Origin: Plutella xylostella
Lineage: Eukaryota > Arthropoda > Insecta > Lepidoptera > Plutellidae
Direction: 5' to 3'
Assembly (NCBI RefSeq): GCF_932276165.1
Contig: NC_063988.1
Span: forward strand, 9,300,001 to 9,364,000
Length of the DNA stretch: 64,000 nucleotides
Shown: positions 1 to 12,861 of the stretch, one piece after another
How positions within the stretch are numbered: position 1 is the stretch's first letter
Layout: each line of letters starts with the position of its first letter
Notes under the pieces: generated by a model
Seen by the model: only the letters and a program-made list of their open reading frames with translations
What the model was told of the DNA's origin: nothing
Database searches by the model: none
Position numbers and translations under genes: made by a program

Positions 1-775
1 GCTTTATATATCTATCTATAATGTATCTGTTAGTGCTTCAGAATGCCTCGCAAAAAAGTACAATAGCCATAATCCCTTTAAGGGAGGAATATTTTGGTTT
101 ACCCAATATATTTTCCCATCACTTCAGTAAGGTACGGAGGCACACTCAACTAGGTAATTTGTTATCACTGGCTCCTAGTTCATTCGAGGGTTCAAATCGG
201 TAACTTTATCAACAGGATTCATCACAAATTCCCCGTATTTCTGTTACCAGCAGGATTCAAAGCCTGTGTTAGGTATCTCCTGTCAAAGCGATGCATTTAA
301 TTTCAAACATGAAATCTATGTTCAGTCCTTCTGTGTATGTAGTAGTTCTGTGGTAGGTATGTTACGTATGTTTACATTTATTTTATTGAATAAAACTCTT
401 TATCTTTGCATATTAAACAATTTATTTATTTAAACACTTTATTGTATGTAGGTATACACAAATTACCCAGTTTAAAGTAAAAGTTAAAAGTACAAGAAAT
501 AACAATAAAAGTATATATATATATACAAAAGCGTCTAAATCGTCTAAACGCGTATTTCTTCCAGTCAACCTTTAGCAATATGCTCTAAGCACTTTTAATT
601 AAACAGAGGGATATAGAATAAAAATCAAAGCGTTAATAATAATAACTTCTAAAAAAACTCATGCGTGAAGAATAAAAACGCTGGCCATTTTAAAAACGTT
701 CAATGCTTTAGAATCGGCCACCAGAATTGCTTTATCATACAAAGAGATTCGTTTAAATAGTGCACCTGCATCTGC

Positions 776-845
776 TGCTGGCAGACGGCTCATTACGTTC
801 TGCTGAGCAAGGGCTGGGTTCGATTCCTGTCGGCACATTTTTATG
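776..845 (+). repeat. tRNA-derived SINE head (degenerate)
   Basis: A B-box-like gggttcgattcct at about 814-826 sits downstream of an A-box-like stretch, followed by an AT-rich tail. The arms do not fold into a complete tRNA and no discriminator/CCA context is seen, so this is read as a SINE head rather than a tRNA gene. Confidence 0.4.
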
Positions 846-1709
846 GATCGGAAAATTTTATGTCGGTTGTGTAAAGGAAATTCGAACAGAATTCATTTAC
901 CTCTAGTTAGTCTAAAGAACGATTTTAGAAAAGAAATCGTTCTTTTTAAAATACCTAACAGTTTTTATGTTTTATTTTTCATTTATTTTTGGTATTTGAG
1001 CACGACCGAATAGTGTACTGGTTAGTGTCCCTAATTGTTACGCCGAAGCTCCTGGTTTTTATCCATAAATAACCAGTCGCCTACTATACATAATTTCATT
1101 CCATTCCATATCAATCACCTAACTATCACAACAATTTCCGTAAAGTCATCTGACGCGTCCAAAATCTTTTATTTATTCACATGAAATTCCGAACGCAAAG
1201 CAGATTCACCTTGGGCAAGGCATTAGGCCCCAAACTGTCTACTTGGGCCTCCCCATTTCAGAACGCCTTAGAAAAGCATGATTAATGTTATTTTAATGGC
1301 ATATTGTTTAGAAGGCGATACGGCGCGAAAACTTCTAAGTATCTTTTATCATAGTCTCTGCAATCCACGATCACCGGCTAGCCCGCGTCCAGCGACGTAT
1401 AAAATACCCACGTGGAAACCAATTCACCGGTCATTATGACTAGCAATAGCTGTAATGGATCACGATAAGGCGTGTTACTCCATGGATTTATGAGATCCTG
1501 GTAACTGAGAGAAGATAATATTGATTGGTTTGGTTCCTAATATAATTTATGGCGTTAGATAATGGTTGTATGTGTATGCGAAATTGAAGATTTATCGAAG
1601 TTTGAAATTTTTGTTTAGAATATTGCCAAGTAAGAAAAAATGCGATTTGGATTCAAGCGCCCATAATTTGTTTTTTTTTTCTAAGTTGGAAATATAAGGT
1701 AAGCTGAGA

Positions 1710-1855
1710 ATATCGCACTCTTATTCCAATACCGTCACTATTTTTTGTTTAGTTACTGCAATATATTCACATTCCGAGGCCATTTCAACCCGTCACTAAA
1801 AAAAAAGATTGTTTTTTTTTTTGTTTAGTGACGGTATTGGAATAAGGTGCGATAT
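1710..1855. mobile_element. MITE-like foldback element
   Basis: About 30-bp terminal inverted repeats: atatcgcactcttattccaa at 1710 and its complement ending at 1855, with one indel, then ataccgtcacta. The interior is short and AT-rich with no coding capacity. Confidence 0.75.
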
Positions 1856-3389
1856 AGAAAGCGATACTTTTTTCCAAGCGTGGTTATATTATGCTCTACA
1901 TAAGTTTAGTGTACCCAATCACCTCATCATTCAACAGAACTGTATTCTTCAGCATTATGTTTAAATTCCCGACTAGGTGCTATCAAATTGGTACAATGTC
2001 GGCGGAGTATCGTTCGCTTTTTATTTTCATTTTTTTCTTCCATTTGTCCACACGCGATGCGATAAATTGAATATGTTTTTTTTCCATTTCTAGGTCAGAA
2101 TTTTCATGGGTTTTTTGCAGGGATATGTCAGTGTTTTGTCAATGGAAGAGAGACAAGTTGAGTTGACTTGTCGTTACTTTTTTGAAATATTATTTAGGAT
2201 TCAACTACTTACGTACAGTTTTAGTTGCTGACTTCGGCTAGCTGGTTACAAAATACCTGTAAATGTTTGTTAACATGAAGTCGGTTTCCAAAAGTAAAAA
2301 CTATAAAAATATTATTTGTAATGAAATGTACATTACATGTGCATATTTTGACGTTGCTGTTACAGCATCCGAAATACTGAAAAATTATTTGCTGGAAAAC
2401 AAATACAAAAAATCATTAAAAATATAAAATGTTTTGTCTGAAATATTTAATTAATTGGACAGACCATTGTAATCAATTTTTTCCTATCATAATTATAAAA
2501 GTAGTTATACAGTCACGCTGATCAAAATGTATGTACAGCGGTCGTTCCTGAGAACCTGAGTCACGGTGATAGCTCTCAGCGCTGACGCTTGATAAAAATT
2601 GCCATAGCTGACGGTCAGATTGACTTTAAGGCTTCTGTCTTCCCCGAATGAAAATGAGAATCTGTCAAATGTAGTGAGGTGAAGTTGAGGGGCGAGGGGT
2701 GCTCCAGGGACAATGACATGAAATCGTACCTATGTATAAGCAATTTTACAGACACGACATATATTTGTGTTCTGTAAATTCTACGGTTTGCAAGTCTGAC
2801 GCCTTAAGGCGTATAAAAAAGTAGCAATATTTTATGTATAGTAATTATTTATTATTATGTACTTGTAATAACAACATTATTTAATGTAATAGCTCGTGGA
2901 GTGTCGTCGTGAACACACATTGGCAACAATGATTGTGTTTTATTATCTGCGTGAGTGCGACACCCACAAGTCTAGCACAGAGACCATGAGATACAGAGTC
3001 GGTGATCGCACAACACAATGTACTCCACCTGAGCTTAGATTCCCACGTCACAATTTATTCAAAAACTTTGATACAATGGTTGTCATTAGGTTGAACTTAA
3101 AACAGTTTGATAGTAAACAAAACGCGGACAGTTTTTTTGTTTGGTTTTCGTATTAGACAGTAACGTTTCTGCTACCGCTGTGCACTGTGTTCGGCGTAAG
3201 TCTATGGTTCTGTCGTGCCAAAAGTCAATGGGGTAAGCGACAGACGGGTAAACACATTTATTTAGTTTATTAGATCTCTGTTCAGCGCCTTCGGACGAAC
3301 TTCGCCGTTTTATAAAATCATAAGAAATAACAGGCCTTTTGTGAAAAGTTTACATTAGTAATAATTATAGTGATTTAGTTTTATTTTTA

Positions 3390-3535
3390 ACCGCCTTCGA
3401 AAAAAGGTTCGAGGAAAGGAGGTTCCAAATTCGTCTGTATGTATTTTATATGTTTAATTGTTCAGCGATTACTCCGCCCGTTATGGACCTATTTAGATAT
3501 AAAAAAAAAACTATGTAGATTTATAATTATCACAA
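3390..3535 (+). repeat. Dispersed repeat of the ACCGACTTC family (diverged)
   Basis: aaccgccttcgaaaaaaggt, then gaaaggaggttccaaattcg, then cagcgattactccgcccgtt. The same succession of motifs recurs at 14.3-15.07, 20.6, 25.08 and 28.59 kb. The origin (DNA element or LINE end) is unresolved. Confidence 0.6.
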
Positions 3536-3691
3536 TTTTGCGTCTTGCTATGAATAGGTAATGGACCTCTCTACGTCAGAAACGAATAATAGTACTTAAT
3601 ATATAAATAGCCGTACATGTATATGTGATATATCATTATATATCTCAGTATAAAACGCTGAATTCAGATAAAAGTAAAAAATACAATCCTA

Positions 3692-3842
3692 AGTGCCAAT
3701 TTCCCCATACTGGGTTAGATCATAACCAGGGATTGGTTTATCAATTATACGTCATCTCCATATTAAATTCTTGACAGATGTGTCAAAAGTCAACCAATAA
3801 TCCCTGGTTATGCTCTAACCCACTATGGAGAAATCGGCACTA
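3692..3842. mobile_element. MITE-like foldback, 151 bp
   Basis: Imperfect 45-bp terminal inverted repeats: agtgccaatttccccatact and its counterpart ending atcggcact at 3842. Both arms contain gggttaga(t/g)cataaccaggg or its complement. No coding capacity. Confidence 0.8.
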
Positions 3843-4396
3843 AATCCAAAATCACATTGGATTAAACAAACGGGCAGGTAAGCACGTCTTACTCGTATTA
3901 AGTTTTCTATTGAAAAATAACAACTTTGCAATGACTGAAAATTTCAAAGCAAAGAAAAATATGGTTGAACCGGAGCGGCGGTTCCGGAAATTAAAGTTTT
4001 CAGCTTCAGCGGTAGTTCCTCGGTATTGTGTAAATAAGTAACAATACGGTTGTTGGTTTGCATGAACTAAGCTATGACATGGCTGGATAATTTGAAACTT
4101 TGTTGCGAGTCAAATTTCGATTCGTTTGCTAAAAGCTCTCAAATGAATTAATAACAAAATAGTTTTTTTTTAATTTATTAATCATAATAAATCTTAGTTT
4201 TCTAATACATTTTACTAGCATATTTTAACCACTAAGGTTAGTATTAATGCTATACAGTCGTTATCAATTGGTATTTTGGTTAGTTCTGCTATTTTTTAAG
4301 ACGTGGATATTTATTGTCCTACAAATCCACCGTCATACAGGGTTTTGCGAAAACTCTCAAGAAATGGCAAGAATCGGCTCTTTTTTCTTTCCATTC

Positions 4397-4505
4397 CTAG
4401 GCCATCATCACGACCCATGACGACTCCACTGCTGGGACAAGGGTCTCCTTCCAATGAAGGAATGGGGTTTACTTTACTATGCATCTTTGTCCCGCGCTTA
4501 TCAGC
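4397..4505 (-). repeat. LINE 3'-end fragment
   Basis: Reverse complement matches the fragment at 30078-30175: both share the run with cccatgacg/cccatcaca, ccactgctgggac and ctccttccaatgaagg. Such cagcagtgg(g)ac tails close LINE-like copies elsewhere in the window. Confidence 0.5.
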
Positions 4506-4563
4506 GTTAGTTCGACAAATTAAGCCCTTATAAGTTTCCAGATTACTTTCTGTATACAGCCTT

Positions 4564-4740
4564 AGGGTGGTTACATAGAGAATCGGGTTCCATGTATCTA
4601 CCTCTATCGGAAACCTGATTATCTAAAAGCGCTCAACGGAGCATTTCCCGGATTTTTAAATGTGTCAGTGAGCGCTTTCACATAATCAGGTTACCGGTAC
4701 AGGTAGATACAGGGAACCCGATTCTCTATGTAAGCACCCT
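4564..4740. mobile_element. MITE-like foldback, 177 bp
   Basis: Terminal inverted repeats of about 70 bp with a few mismatches: agggtggttacatagagaat at the left and attctctatgtaagcaccct at the right. The arms also carry gatacagg and taatcaggtt(a/t)cc. No coding capacity. Confidence 0.8.
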
Positions 4741-5042
4741 TACCTAATTAATCGGCTGACCAAGTAACCAAGATGAAAATAATACATAATAATTTAAACC
4801 TTATTATCAGCAGCCATTAGGCTGTTGGTTGAATTGTAATGGACGAGTCAGCTTGTAAATGGGTCAATCGCAATCGATAGTAATCACCGACTCATATCCC
4901 GTAGTAATTTCCGAGCGGCCGGTCCAGCCATTTAATTTATTGCCCAGCTATATATCCATGTTAGCGAGTTCGGGTATTAGCTGTGTGGAGTGAGGTAGCA
5001 TTCAAACCTGATATACCTACATATAAGCATTTCATTTGACAA

Positions 5043-5145
5043 ATGAATGGCGTAGTGGTTGGTGACCATTGGTCACCCTGACTACTGAGCTTAAGGTCCG
5101 GGTTTGATTCCCGGCCGGGGCAGATATTTCTTTTTCAGAACAGCA
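5043..5145 (+). repeat. tRNA-derived SINE fragment
   Basis: ggcgtagtggttggtgacca then ggtttgattcccggccgggg and cagatattt. This is the same head as the longer copy at 30205 (tagtggttagtgaccctgac; gggttcgattt; ggggcagatatttg). Here the 3' part is missing. Confidence 0.7.
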
Positions 5146-5878
5146 AATCTATACAACTACAGTAAAACTATTAAGTCCTGAAAACGGAAGTGGATGCTAA
5201 CTATTTGTAACACACCGTATTTAATCGATGTTTTATATTTATAAAAGGACTAATTCGTTAAAAAGCCATAACAAAATGGTATTTTATTTTTAAAAATGTA
5301 TGCAAGTAAATAACTATAATAATAAAAAAAAATATACAAGTAAATAACTGATAATGGTGAAAAAGTATCAGAATCGCACTCTTTAATGTCAGGACTTTAT
5401 AGTTGGACTGTAGATCTTAAACTTATAAATGATGATGCCAATGCCAATAATTAATCCTGCCATTTCAGAACGAATCACCAACTTTATTCCTCGCACATTC
5501 AAAAGCGATTACCTGCTTAAGTTGCGCTGAATCTGAATAGAGAATAGACACAATTCGAAAATAAGTCATAAAACTGTAAGGAAAGACGCTCAAAACAGCA
5601 CTATATTTAAAAGCGTCGTGTCGTAACAAGGAAACTATGATCATTAGTAGCACAGATGTAATCGGTGTTTGCAACTTTCAGGCTTTAGTGCAGGAACTTA
5701 GCCGAACCGCTGTTTCTACTTATTGTATTGTTAGAATTTAGGTCATAGATGTACCTTTACACCTTTTATACATAACTAGCGGAAATTTTCAATGTAGAAT
5801 AAGGTTTTTTTTGAAGCTTTATTATTTACAGACCACTTTATTGACATGCATTATTTAATATTTTTATAATAACGTAAC

Positions 5879-6013
5879 GAGGCAAAGGTTATGAGGATGG
5901 AGTGGGAGGATCTCGCAGCCGCTGCCCAAGATCGAGTCAGATGGAGAAACCTTCTCAAAGCCCTTTGTCCCTGCTGAGGGACGTCAGGATGGATGTATGT
6001 ATGTATGTATGTA
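5879..6013 (+). repeat. LINE 3' terminus with (ATGT)n tail
   Basis: Translates in one frame as EAKVMRMEWEDLAAAAQDRV then RWRNLLKALCPC, the typical C-terminus of RTE-type retrotransposon proteins, followed by ggacgtcaggatgg and five ATGT units. The same terminus recurs at 21052. 5' truncated. Confidence 0.7.
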
Positions 6014-6136
6014 TAATAACGTACATGAATATAATATAGTCGCGAGCTGTGCAAAAGTTCCATCTTACATTTCCATTTCCATATGAATACCTACCACGTT
6101 ATTACAAATAGGTATGATCATTGACTTATACAGGGT

Positions 6137-6245
6137 GTTGCATTGGGTATGCTTGAAAACACTTTGGAAACCTTTCTACTTTAAATGTATACGTACAATA
6201 TAAACGCATAACCACTCGGCTCTGCGGATCTATATCCCAATGCAA
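6137..6245. mobile_element. Small foldback, 109 bp
   Basis: Left end gttgcattgggtat, right end atatcccaatgcaac: 14-15 bp terminal inverted repeats with one indel. Interior unique. Confidence 0.5.
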
Positions 6246-6973
6246 CTTAGACAAACTAAGTAAATCTAACTTAACAATTGCTTAACTTGCATGTAGCCTA
6301 GGTATTCTAGGTAATTAGTTGGGGAGATAAACTCCCCTATTACCTAAGTTGCTTGCTCATTACCCTCTAACTTGAACAGTACTTAAGTTGTACTTAATTT
6401 AGACTAGTTAATACCTACGGCAATTTGGAACAGGATCGTAGTTATAAGGTCTAGGTCTTATCAAATCAGTTGTTTAGACAATTTATATATTTACAGTAAT
6501 AATCTTTTTTTGAGGACTCAACTAATAAACTTCTTCTTAGTAACGATCTTTAAACAAATTTTTCGAATAGCTAGAATTTTCATAACATATTTTTTTCAGA
6601 TTGATTGATTATTACATTATTCAACATTCAAAACGTCTTGTCTTAAAAGTATTTCAAAGCTCTCCACTCTACTCCATACTTGATAATATTTTATAAAAAC
6701 AAACTGTGCACCTAATTAAGACCAACCTACACTAATAAAGCTAGCAACACTACTTTATTTCACCTGTGGCAACCTTTTCAGTTGAGACCTTCGTGCTAGG
6801 CTCGACTAGACCACCTTATTTCCCCCTTATATCACTGTGGGAGTCTCGTCAACCTTTTTGTACTGTCCTAGCGGCGTTAATGTTGCCTTATCTTAAGGAA
6901 TACCAGCCACAATTCATTGCATCCAACTTATTTAGCTGTTTCTTTGAACTGTGCTTTTTGCAAATATCTTTCT

Positions 6974-7119
6974 TAGGGCCTGTTACACAATGTCTGGTTA
7001 GTGGCTACCTTTGGGATAAAATACATGTTGTCACTGTCTAAAAAATAAGAACAGAGAGTGACAGCATGTCTTTTATCTCAAAGGTAGCCACTAATCAGAT
7101 ATTGTGAAACAGGGCCTTA
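6974..7119. mobile_element. TA-flanked MITE, uninterrupted copy
   Basis: TA then agggcctgttacacaatgtc at the left, and gatattgtgaaacagggcct then TA at the right, with TIRs of about 60 bp. This is the intact reference for the copy at 23639-23927 that carries another element inside it. Confidence 0.85.
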
Positions 7120-9150
7120 GAGTTGTTCCGAAAGTATTTTAAGTACTAAAAAGCAGTTCAAATTGAATAGTTTTTGAGCTGAAATGAAATGAGGACGCAA
7201 TGCTACAGTGGTGTAACTTCTAGGTGTATTAAAATCGGACGGGTTATTCTAAAGTTGCAGGTTTTCAGGTAATATGTAGACAATTCTTTGTATGGAGAAG
7301 AGTAAAGTTACCATATTGTACGTACAATATAAGTAGACAGTGTAAACTAAACTGCTAGACTATGTATCAGTGTCAGTAACTATAGTTTTGTATCTATTCA
7401 GTAAGTTTTTAGTAGGTATGTTTATGTAGAAAGGATTACAACGTATACATATATATAGTTATAATCTATTATTATACAGTTTTATTTTTAGTATATAATA
7501 TTATAATGACCATGATTTGCAATATTTTGCATGCCAAAAATTAATACCTCAGTTTAATGTAAACAAACACGAAATGCAAAAATTCGCCTCAAGATCCGAT
7601 TTAATATTCAACTTTACAAATTATATGCGATGTAACAACATGAATTTTGAGACGTAATCTGGGGCAAAGTTAAATAAACTTTTAATTCAATGACATTTCA
7701 GAAAGATTCCTCCCAGTAGGGACCTAACTTTTCAAGTCTTTTGCGAGTAAAATTTCATTTTGCTATGATGTTATCGTTAATTTGTAACTCCCCTGCGCTA
7801 CAGGGTGTTGTTTTAGGACTCACCACACAATTATTCGGTCTTGTGTACATTATACGCAACACTATTATACACTATACACACAGAAGGTGTCGCAAAAAGC
7901 CTTTGTTCTAAGAATTACTTATTATGTGGGACATAATAATATACATATAATAGTCAATATTATACTTACGTAAAAACATAATAAGATTCGGAGCTGAGTA
8001 GCCAAAATTCACGGATATATCTCCACCCATATAATAACTCGACTGTAAGGTTCTTAAGACCATATATAATAATATAATTAAAAATACACATTGCTCTTAT
8101 ATCAGATGTTAATTTTTTCATGTAATTGACTAAGAAACATGACTGAAAGGCATATCATAGTTTACATTAAAATAATACTGCTATACAAGCTTGCCATAAC
8201 CCGCAGTATCTACACACAAATTTTAACCCAGTTACCAGTAACGAAGTTATAAAGTCGCGTACGCACGGCGATTTTATGGCTGCATAAAAAATATGCTTTT
8301 ATATGAAAGTGATGCCCTGTAAATATTTATAAGTCTGCATTATGTGGGCGCAAGTTATTTTTTACGGTGGGATAAATTATGCGAGTGTGAGAGACGTGGC
8401 AGTCTCTCGATTAACTGTTTCGGGTGTTGGCTTGATAAATATTAACCAAGCCGAGGGTTTATTTTTAAGTATGATTCTAGATGTGTATCCTAAGTGCATT
8501 GTACTTATCCCAAAACGGCGATATGTATGTCTATCACGTGAGTACAATTAATTTGCTGCGAAAAGTGGGTGGCTCGTTTTCTGAGCCACCTCTGACTACC
8601 CCTTCGGGAATTACAGTCGTGAGTGCATATGTTATTTTGAAGTTTTTGTGTTGTAATTCTTGTTTTTGTTCCTAATAAAATATATTATTGTAATTTTAGT
8701 TCCCAGATTACCCCCCCAAGTCGGTTTAACCCGTTGATTTCATTCGCTACTTATGTATTCCGTCCATTTAACATCCGGATTATATTTGAAGCCATAAATC
8801 TCAGCATTACGTGAGGTTGGGAACTGTTTATAAATTTAGCAAAGAGGTCGAAGGTTGCTGTGTGTTTTTTATTTATTTATTATTTCGTAGTTCCTCATTA
8901 TTTTACGCTTACATACGGGCTGCAATTTTATCAGTGATGTTCTTGTAGCCAGTTCAATGTATACCCGACTTCCAATCAACTATTCCATAATGCTGGCAAC
9001 TGGTAGAAGATGACCATAGGTACCTACAGTGCCACAAACTTATCTGTTCCGGTGACAGTTAACTAAATTGGTGCATATCTCATTATGTTTTTACCCATAG
9101 AACAGTTTTTACCCTGGAAAATGACAGTACGGAACAAAAATATGTTTTGA

Positions 9151-9473
9151 CCAATGACAAAAGAATAAAGAGTGGACCTGGCATAAAAATCGGTACTTAA
9201 AAATATATCGTCGTCTCTTTTTAACTTATTGGTGTTATCCTACGTAAAAAAGGACAACAGTAGTTTTGTCTTTGCCTAAAATTACAACATTGCGACCGGT
9301 CGCCATTTTGATTGACATCCAAACACAAGGTACTTCAGCTGTCAAACAATTTGTTTGTTTACATTTTTCAAGAAAAAAGCCGCCATTTTAATTGAAAGAT
9401 TGAAACCAAAGTTTAGGTAGGCGCATTTTTTTCGTGGATATGCCATGTCCTCTCTTTATTCCTTTGTCAATGG
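9151..9473. mobile_element. MITE-like foldback, about 320 bp
   Basis: Inverted ends ccaatgacaaaagaataaag and ctttattcctttgtcaatgg, extending to about 34 bp with a few mismatches (gtggacctggcat versus atgccatgtcc). Inside, cgccattttgattgac and cgccattttaattgaa repeat. No coding capacity. Confidence 0.75.
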
Positions 9474-10063
9474 CTTTGACAGTGTATTTCCAAGTAACAT
9501 TATAATAGATTGATGAATAAAAAGTATCATTTTCAAAACTATATCGTTATTCATCCCTTGAGGCTCCAAGGGTACAATACACTTTGACGTATGATCTGAA
9601 TATAAAGGGATGGGTACACTGGGACCGTTTTTTACTGCGTCGCGTAAAATAAATTATTGGGCTTGATTTTGCAAATGTGTCCGCAACTTAATAAAGACTT
9701 CAGGAGGAACTCTAGGGACGGGAAGATTTACTTGTTTACTGCTTAATAAAGTGTCCCGTTGCCTGCGGCTTGTTTGTGTGAGAAAAATGACTTTCTGAAG
9801 AAAATAATTATAATATTATAAAAGGAAATTTAAGGAAAGGATTTTTTTTTATACATAATGATTTGAAAATAGCATTTGAGGTGCTTTAAAGAAAAGGAGC
9901 CTCCTCGACTATCGTATCATCCTAAAATCATTATATTATACCTATCTCTTTACCAAATATTTTACTCTTCCAGACAACTGGAGGAGATCACTTTTACCGA
10001 TAATACTGATTTAAGTAATGTTTTATGATATAATAAATCATCATAAAATGTTTTTTGTTACAG

Positions 10064-10131
10064 GAAATTGCGGCTATCCTCATCAGTTTCGACAAACACA
10101 GCGAATGGCAGTCAAAAGAAGTCAAAATTCG
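10064..10131 (+). CDS. Camta: Camta exon A: start of the CG-1 domain in this window
   Basis: Reads EIAAILISFDKHSEWQ then SKEVKIR, the well conserved first helix region of CG-1. The acceptor is ttgttacag and the donor cg/gtaagt. The exon enters in phase 0 and ends with two bases of an Arg codon (CG), completed by the next exon 17 kb away. The family normally has a basic stretch and a Trp-Asn motif just before this point, so at least one coding exon lies upstream of the window. Confidence 0.9.
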
Positions 10132-12822
10132 GTAAGTTTCTTTATAATCTTCAATATTCAACTGTCCAGTTAGATGTAAAATGACATAGGTATATACTTA
10201 CCCCATTTGAAGCCTTCTTTATTAGCTAATATAAATAAATAAATAAGAAGAATAAAAACCAAAAACCTAATCGAAATTCGTTTCGTCGTCCCACACTGGC
10301 TGGCAGCACTATTGGCGCCCAACTGGGGACCGGTTCCAACATTACTTTAACCAAATTAAAACTTGCACGTACAGTCGTACAGTACCGACTTTTGTCTTCG
10401 CGCTTGAAATATTAACTCTTTACGACCATTGTACTTCGAAACTTTCAGTGCTAAGCTCGTTGGACCTGCGGTCTTCTACTTGTGATGACTGTTGTAATTA
10501 AGAATATGGAAATTGGCTACTGTTGGCAACTTATTGTTAAGTTCTGTAAATATTTTGTGTGTAGCTTTGAGCGTAGGTATTTTTTGGTATTAGTTTTGGG
10601 TGTCTTAATTTCTGGTTGTAATATTTTGCGAAAGTAAGTTCCTAGACAGTAGGCATAGACACAAATAAAAGAAAGACTAGATGACAAATAGGTAAAATAT
10701 ACACAGTTGTATATACCTGCCGATTACCAAAACTGGATGAAAATCGAACCAAAAGCAGTAGTAATTTCAGAGATTTATTGAGATTAGTGATCTTTGTCAC
10801 CCATACAAGTTTAATGCTTTTGACAGTGTACGTTTTATACGTGCGCGCCGACCATAGACCGCTGCGTTCACACGCGGTCAAAACTTTCACCGCGAACGCG
10901 TTCATAATTAATATTCTGAGTTTCTGACTAACCTAGCAAGTTGCTTCGTTTTCGGTATTTTGAATGGCACCAGTAAGTCCCAGTCGGAGACTTAAAGATG
11001 CCGCTTAATTTTGCGGCTTAGAAATTTCTTCACTGCATTATACATTATTACGAGCTTCCGAAAGTTGCCGCCGTGTTTTCGTTTAATATATTAATTCTGA
11101 GTCCGCTCCTGTGCCTGTTAAAATCACAGGTCTTGTTCGTTGGACATGTTTCAACGTTATTGCTTTAACTTTAAGTACTTAGTACCTAGTATCTGAGAAA
11201 AATAGTTGTATTGTTAAGATTTTGTTTTAAAGAAGCTTGAAAAGCAATTCATTTCAGAAGGCCCTTTCAATATTTGGTATAACTTTGGAACACCTTATTG
11301 TAGATGTACTGGTACTTGGATGTGTGAGTTTAATAGAATAGTTTAATATTCTATCCTTCGGAAAATATTCACTTTCCATTATCCTAAATAAACTGTGTCT
11401 CACTCTAGAAGCGGTACCTAGTCTCCTAAGGTTTATTTTAAATAGGGGCGGTTAAATTTGCCGATTTCGATTCGATTAACTGTTTTAATTCGATTCGCGG
11501 CTGCATCGAGTTTATCGAGTTTTCGCTCCCGTGATTCGTTAATTTGCGTTTTAAACTAGACATAGTTCGCAGTTCATAGATAAAATTAACGTGGGTGGGC
11601 CATCGCAGCTGTGTGATGTGAATTTAGATTTTGAACTCCACAATTTCATTGGGAAATTAGGAAAAATAAAGAAAAGACCGTAGTTAATGAAAATAATGTC
11701 AGCGCTAAATTTAACTGGACTATCTAGTACCGTACTTACTCAAGTATGCGTAGGTTTAGACAATACAGTAAGTATAAATACACTTTGCATTGCGATTAGT
11801 AACTGCCGAGGGTCTCGATTCGATTCCCGAAAAGTTATACATGATTGTATTTAGAAACATAATTATAATAATATTACCTCTTGGGTCTTGGGTTGTAAAT
11901 GTTTGTGATGTGTGATATATTCCACCCACTTGCCAATTGTGGGTATTATGGCAATAACCTTCTTGTCTTGAAGGAGGCCCATGTTTACTGGCTATGCATG
12001 TGTGTGTATTTGTGTGTGTGTGAGGGAAGTATAATGTATGGACTCCATAAAGCTAAATAAATGAACAAGAAAATATTTGATAGACTTTATTGAATAATAA
12101 TTCTTCGGTATTACCATTTGAACTATTTATTTTATACACTTACTGAACTACAAGGTACCTCCACTAGACAATAATTGAATACATCGAAAACTAAAAGTGA
12201 TCATTTGGTCGGAGTTATTGCCCAGAGCCACGATACAGTCGGCCACAGGTACAAGTAGAGCAATAAATTGAACTGCAACAATAGAAATAAACTCACATAA
12301 GGAAGTGAGACCAGTTCGGAAGCCGCGACGTCGCGGCAAAATCGCTTTTATATTTAAATCAGCAAGAGCTATTGTTGCAACACGAATGTTTCCTCTGAAA
12401 CTTTTGATTTTGTATTTGCGTTAATAGACTTCACATTAATAATCATACAAATGTTTCAAATATTTTTGGTTCAATGGCATGAAGTGGAAATTTTGCCCAG
12501 GTATAATAAGTACTGTTTTATCATCAAAAATATGTTTAGAAAAAACATATTTTTGGCTTTGGAATAAAGTCAAAAATATGTTTTTTCTAAACATGCCTGG
12601 ATGAAATTTATTGATAGTGATTGATACAGCGTGATTTTAATAATATAATAGTAACATTAAACCTATCATCGAGGAACAAATTCTAACCAAAGTTAAAAAA
12701 ACGTAGGTAATATAAACAATTTATTACCGATACATGGCCGATAGTAAATTAACTCAATAGGTTTAGGGGTAGGTACATCCTTATCCTTATCCTTACTAAT
12801 ATTATAAATGCGAAAGTAACTG

Positions 12823-12861
<39 letters not shown>

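Larger units (their letters stand above)
1..10063. other. Non-coding region upstream of the first visible Camta exon (presumed intron)
   Basis: No open frame here has similarity to a known protein, and none shows coding character. Short foldback elements, SINE heads and LINE tails listed separately cover only part of it. The rest is AT-rich unique-looking sequence. It is presumed to be part of the intron between the missing 5' exon(s) and exon A, because exon A enters mid-domain. Two small inverted repeats (near 8567-8591, stem ggtggctcg) have no assigned role. Confidence 0.6.

Noticed and set aside
996..1065. Possible further SINE head (tactggttagtgtccctaat)
   Set aside because: Only one box is recognisable and no body follows; too weak to annotate.
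1..10063. Search for the missing 5' CG-1 exon
   Set aside because: No frame ending in the expected basic Trp-Asn motif before a phase-0 donor was found, so it is probably outside the window.
12823..12861. Regular short repeats that might suggest a CRISPR array
   Set aside because: A plain (CTGT)n microsatellite with no spacers, within a eukaryotic mobile element.
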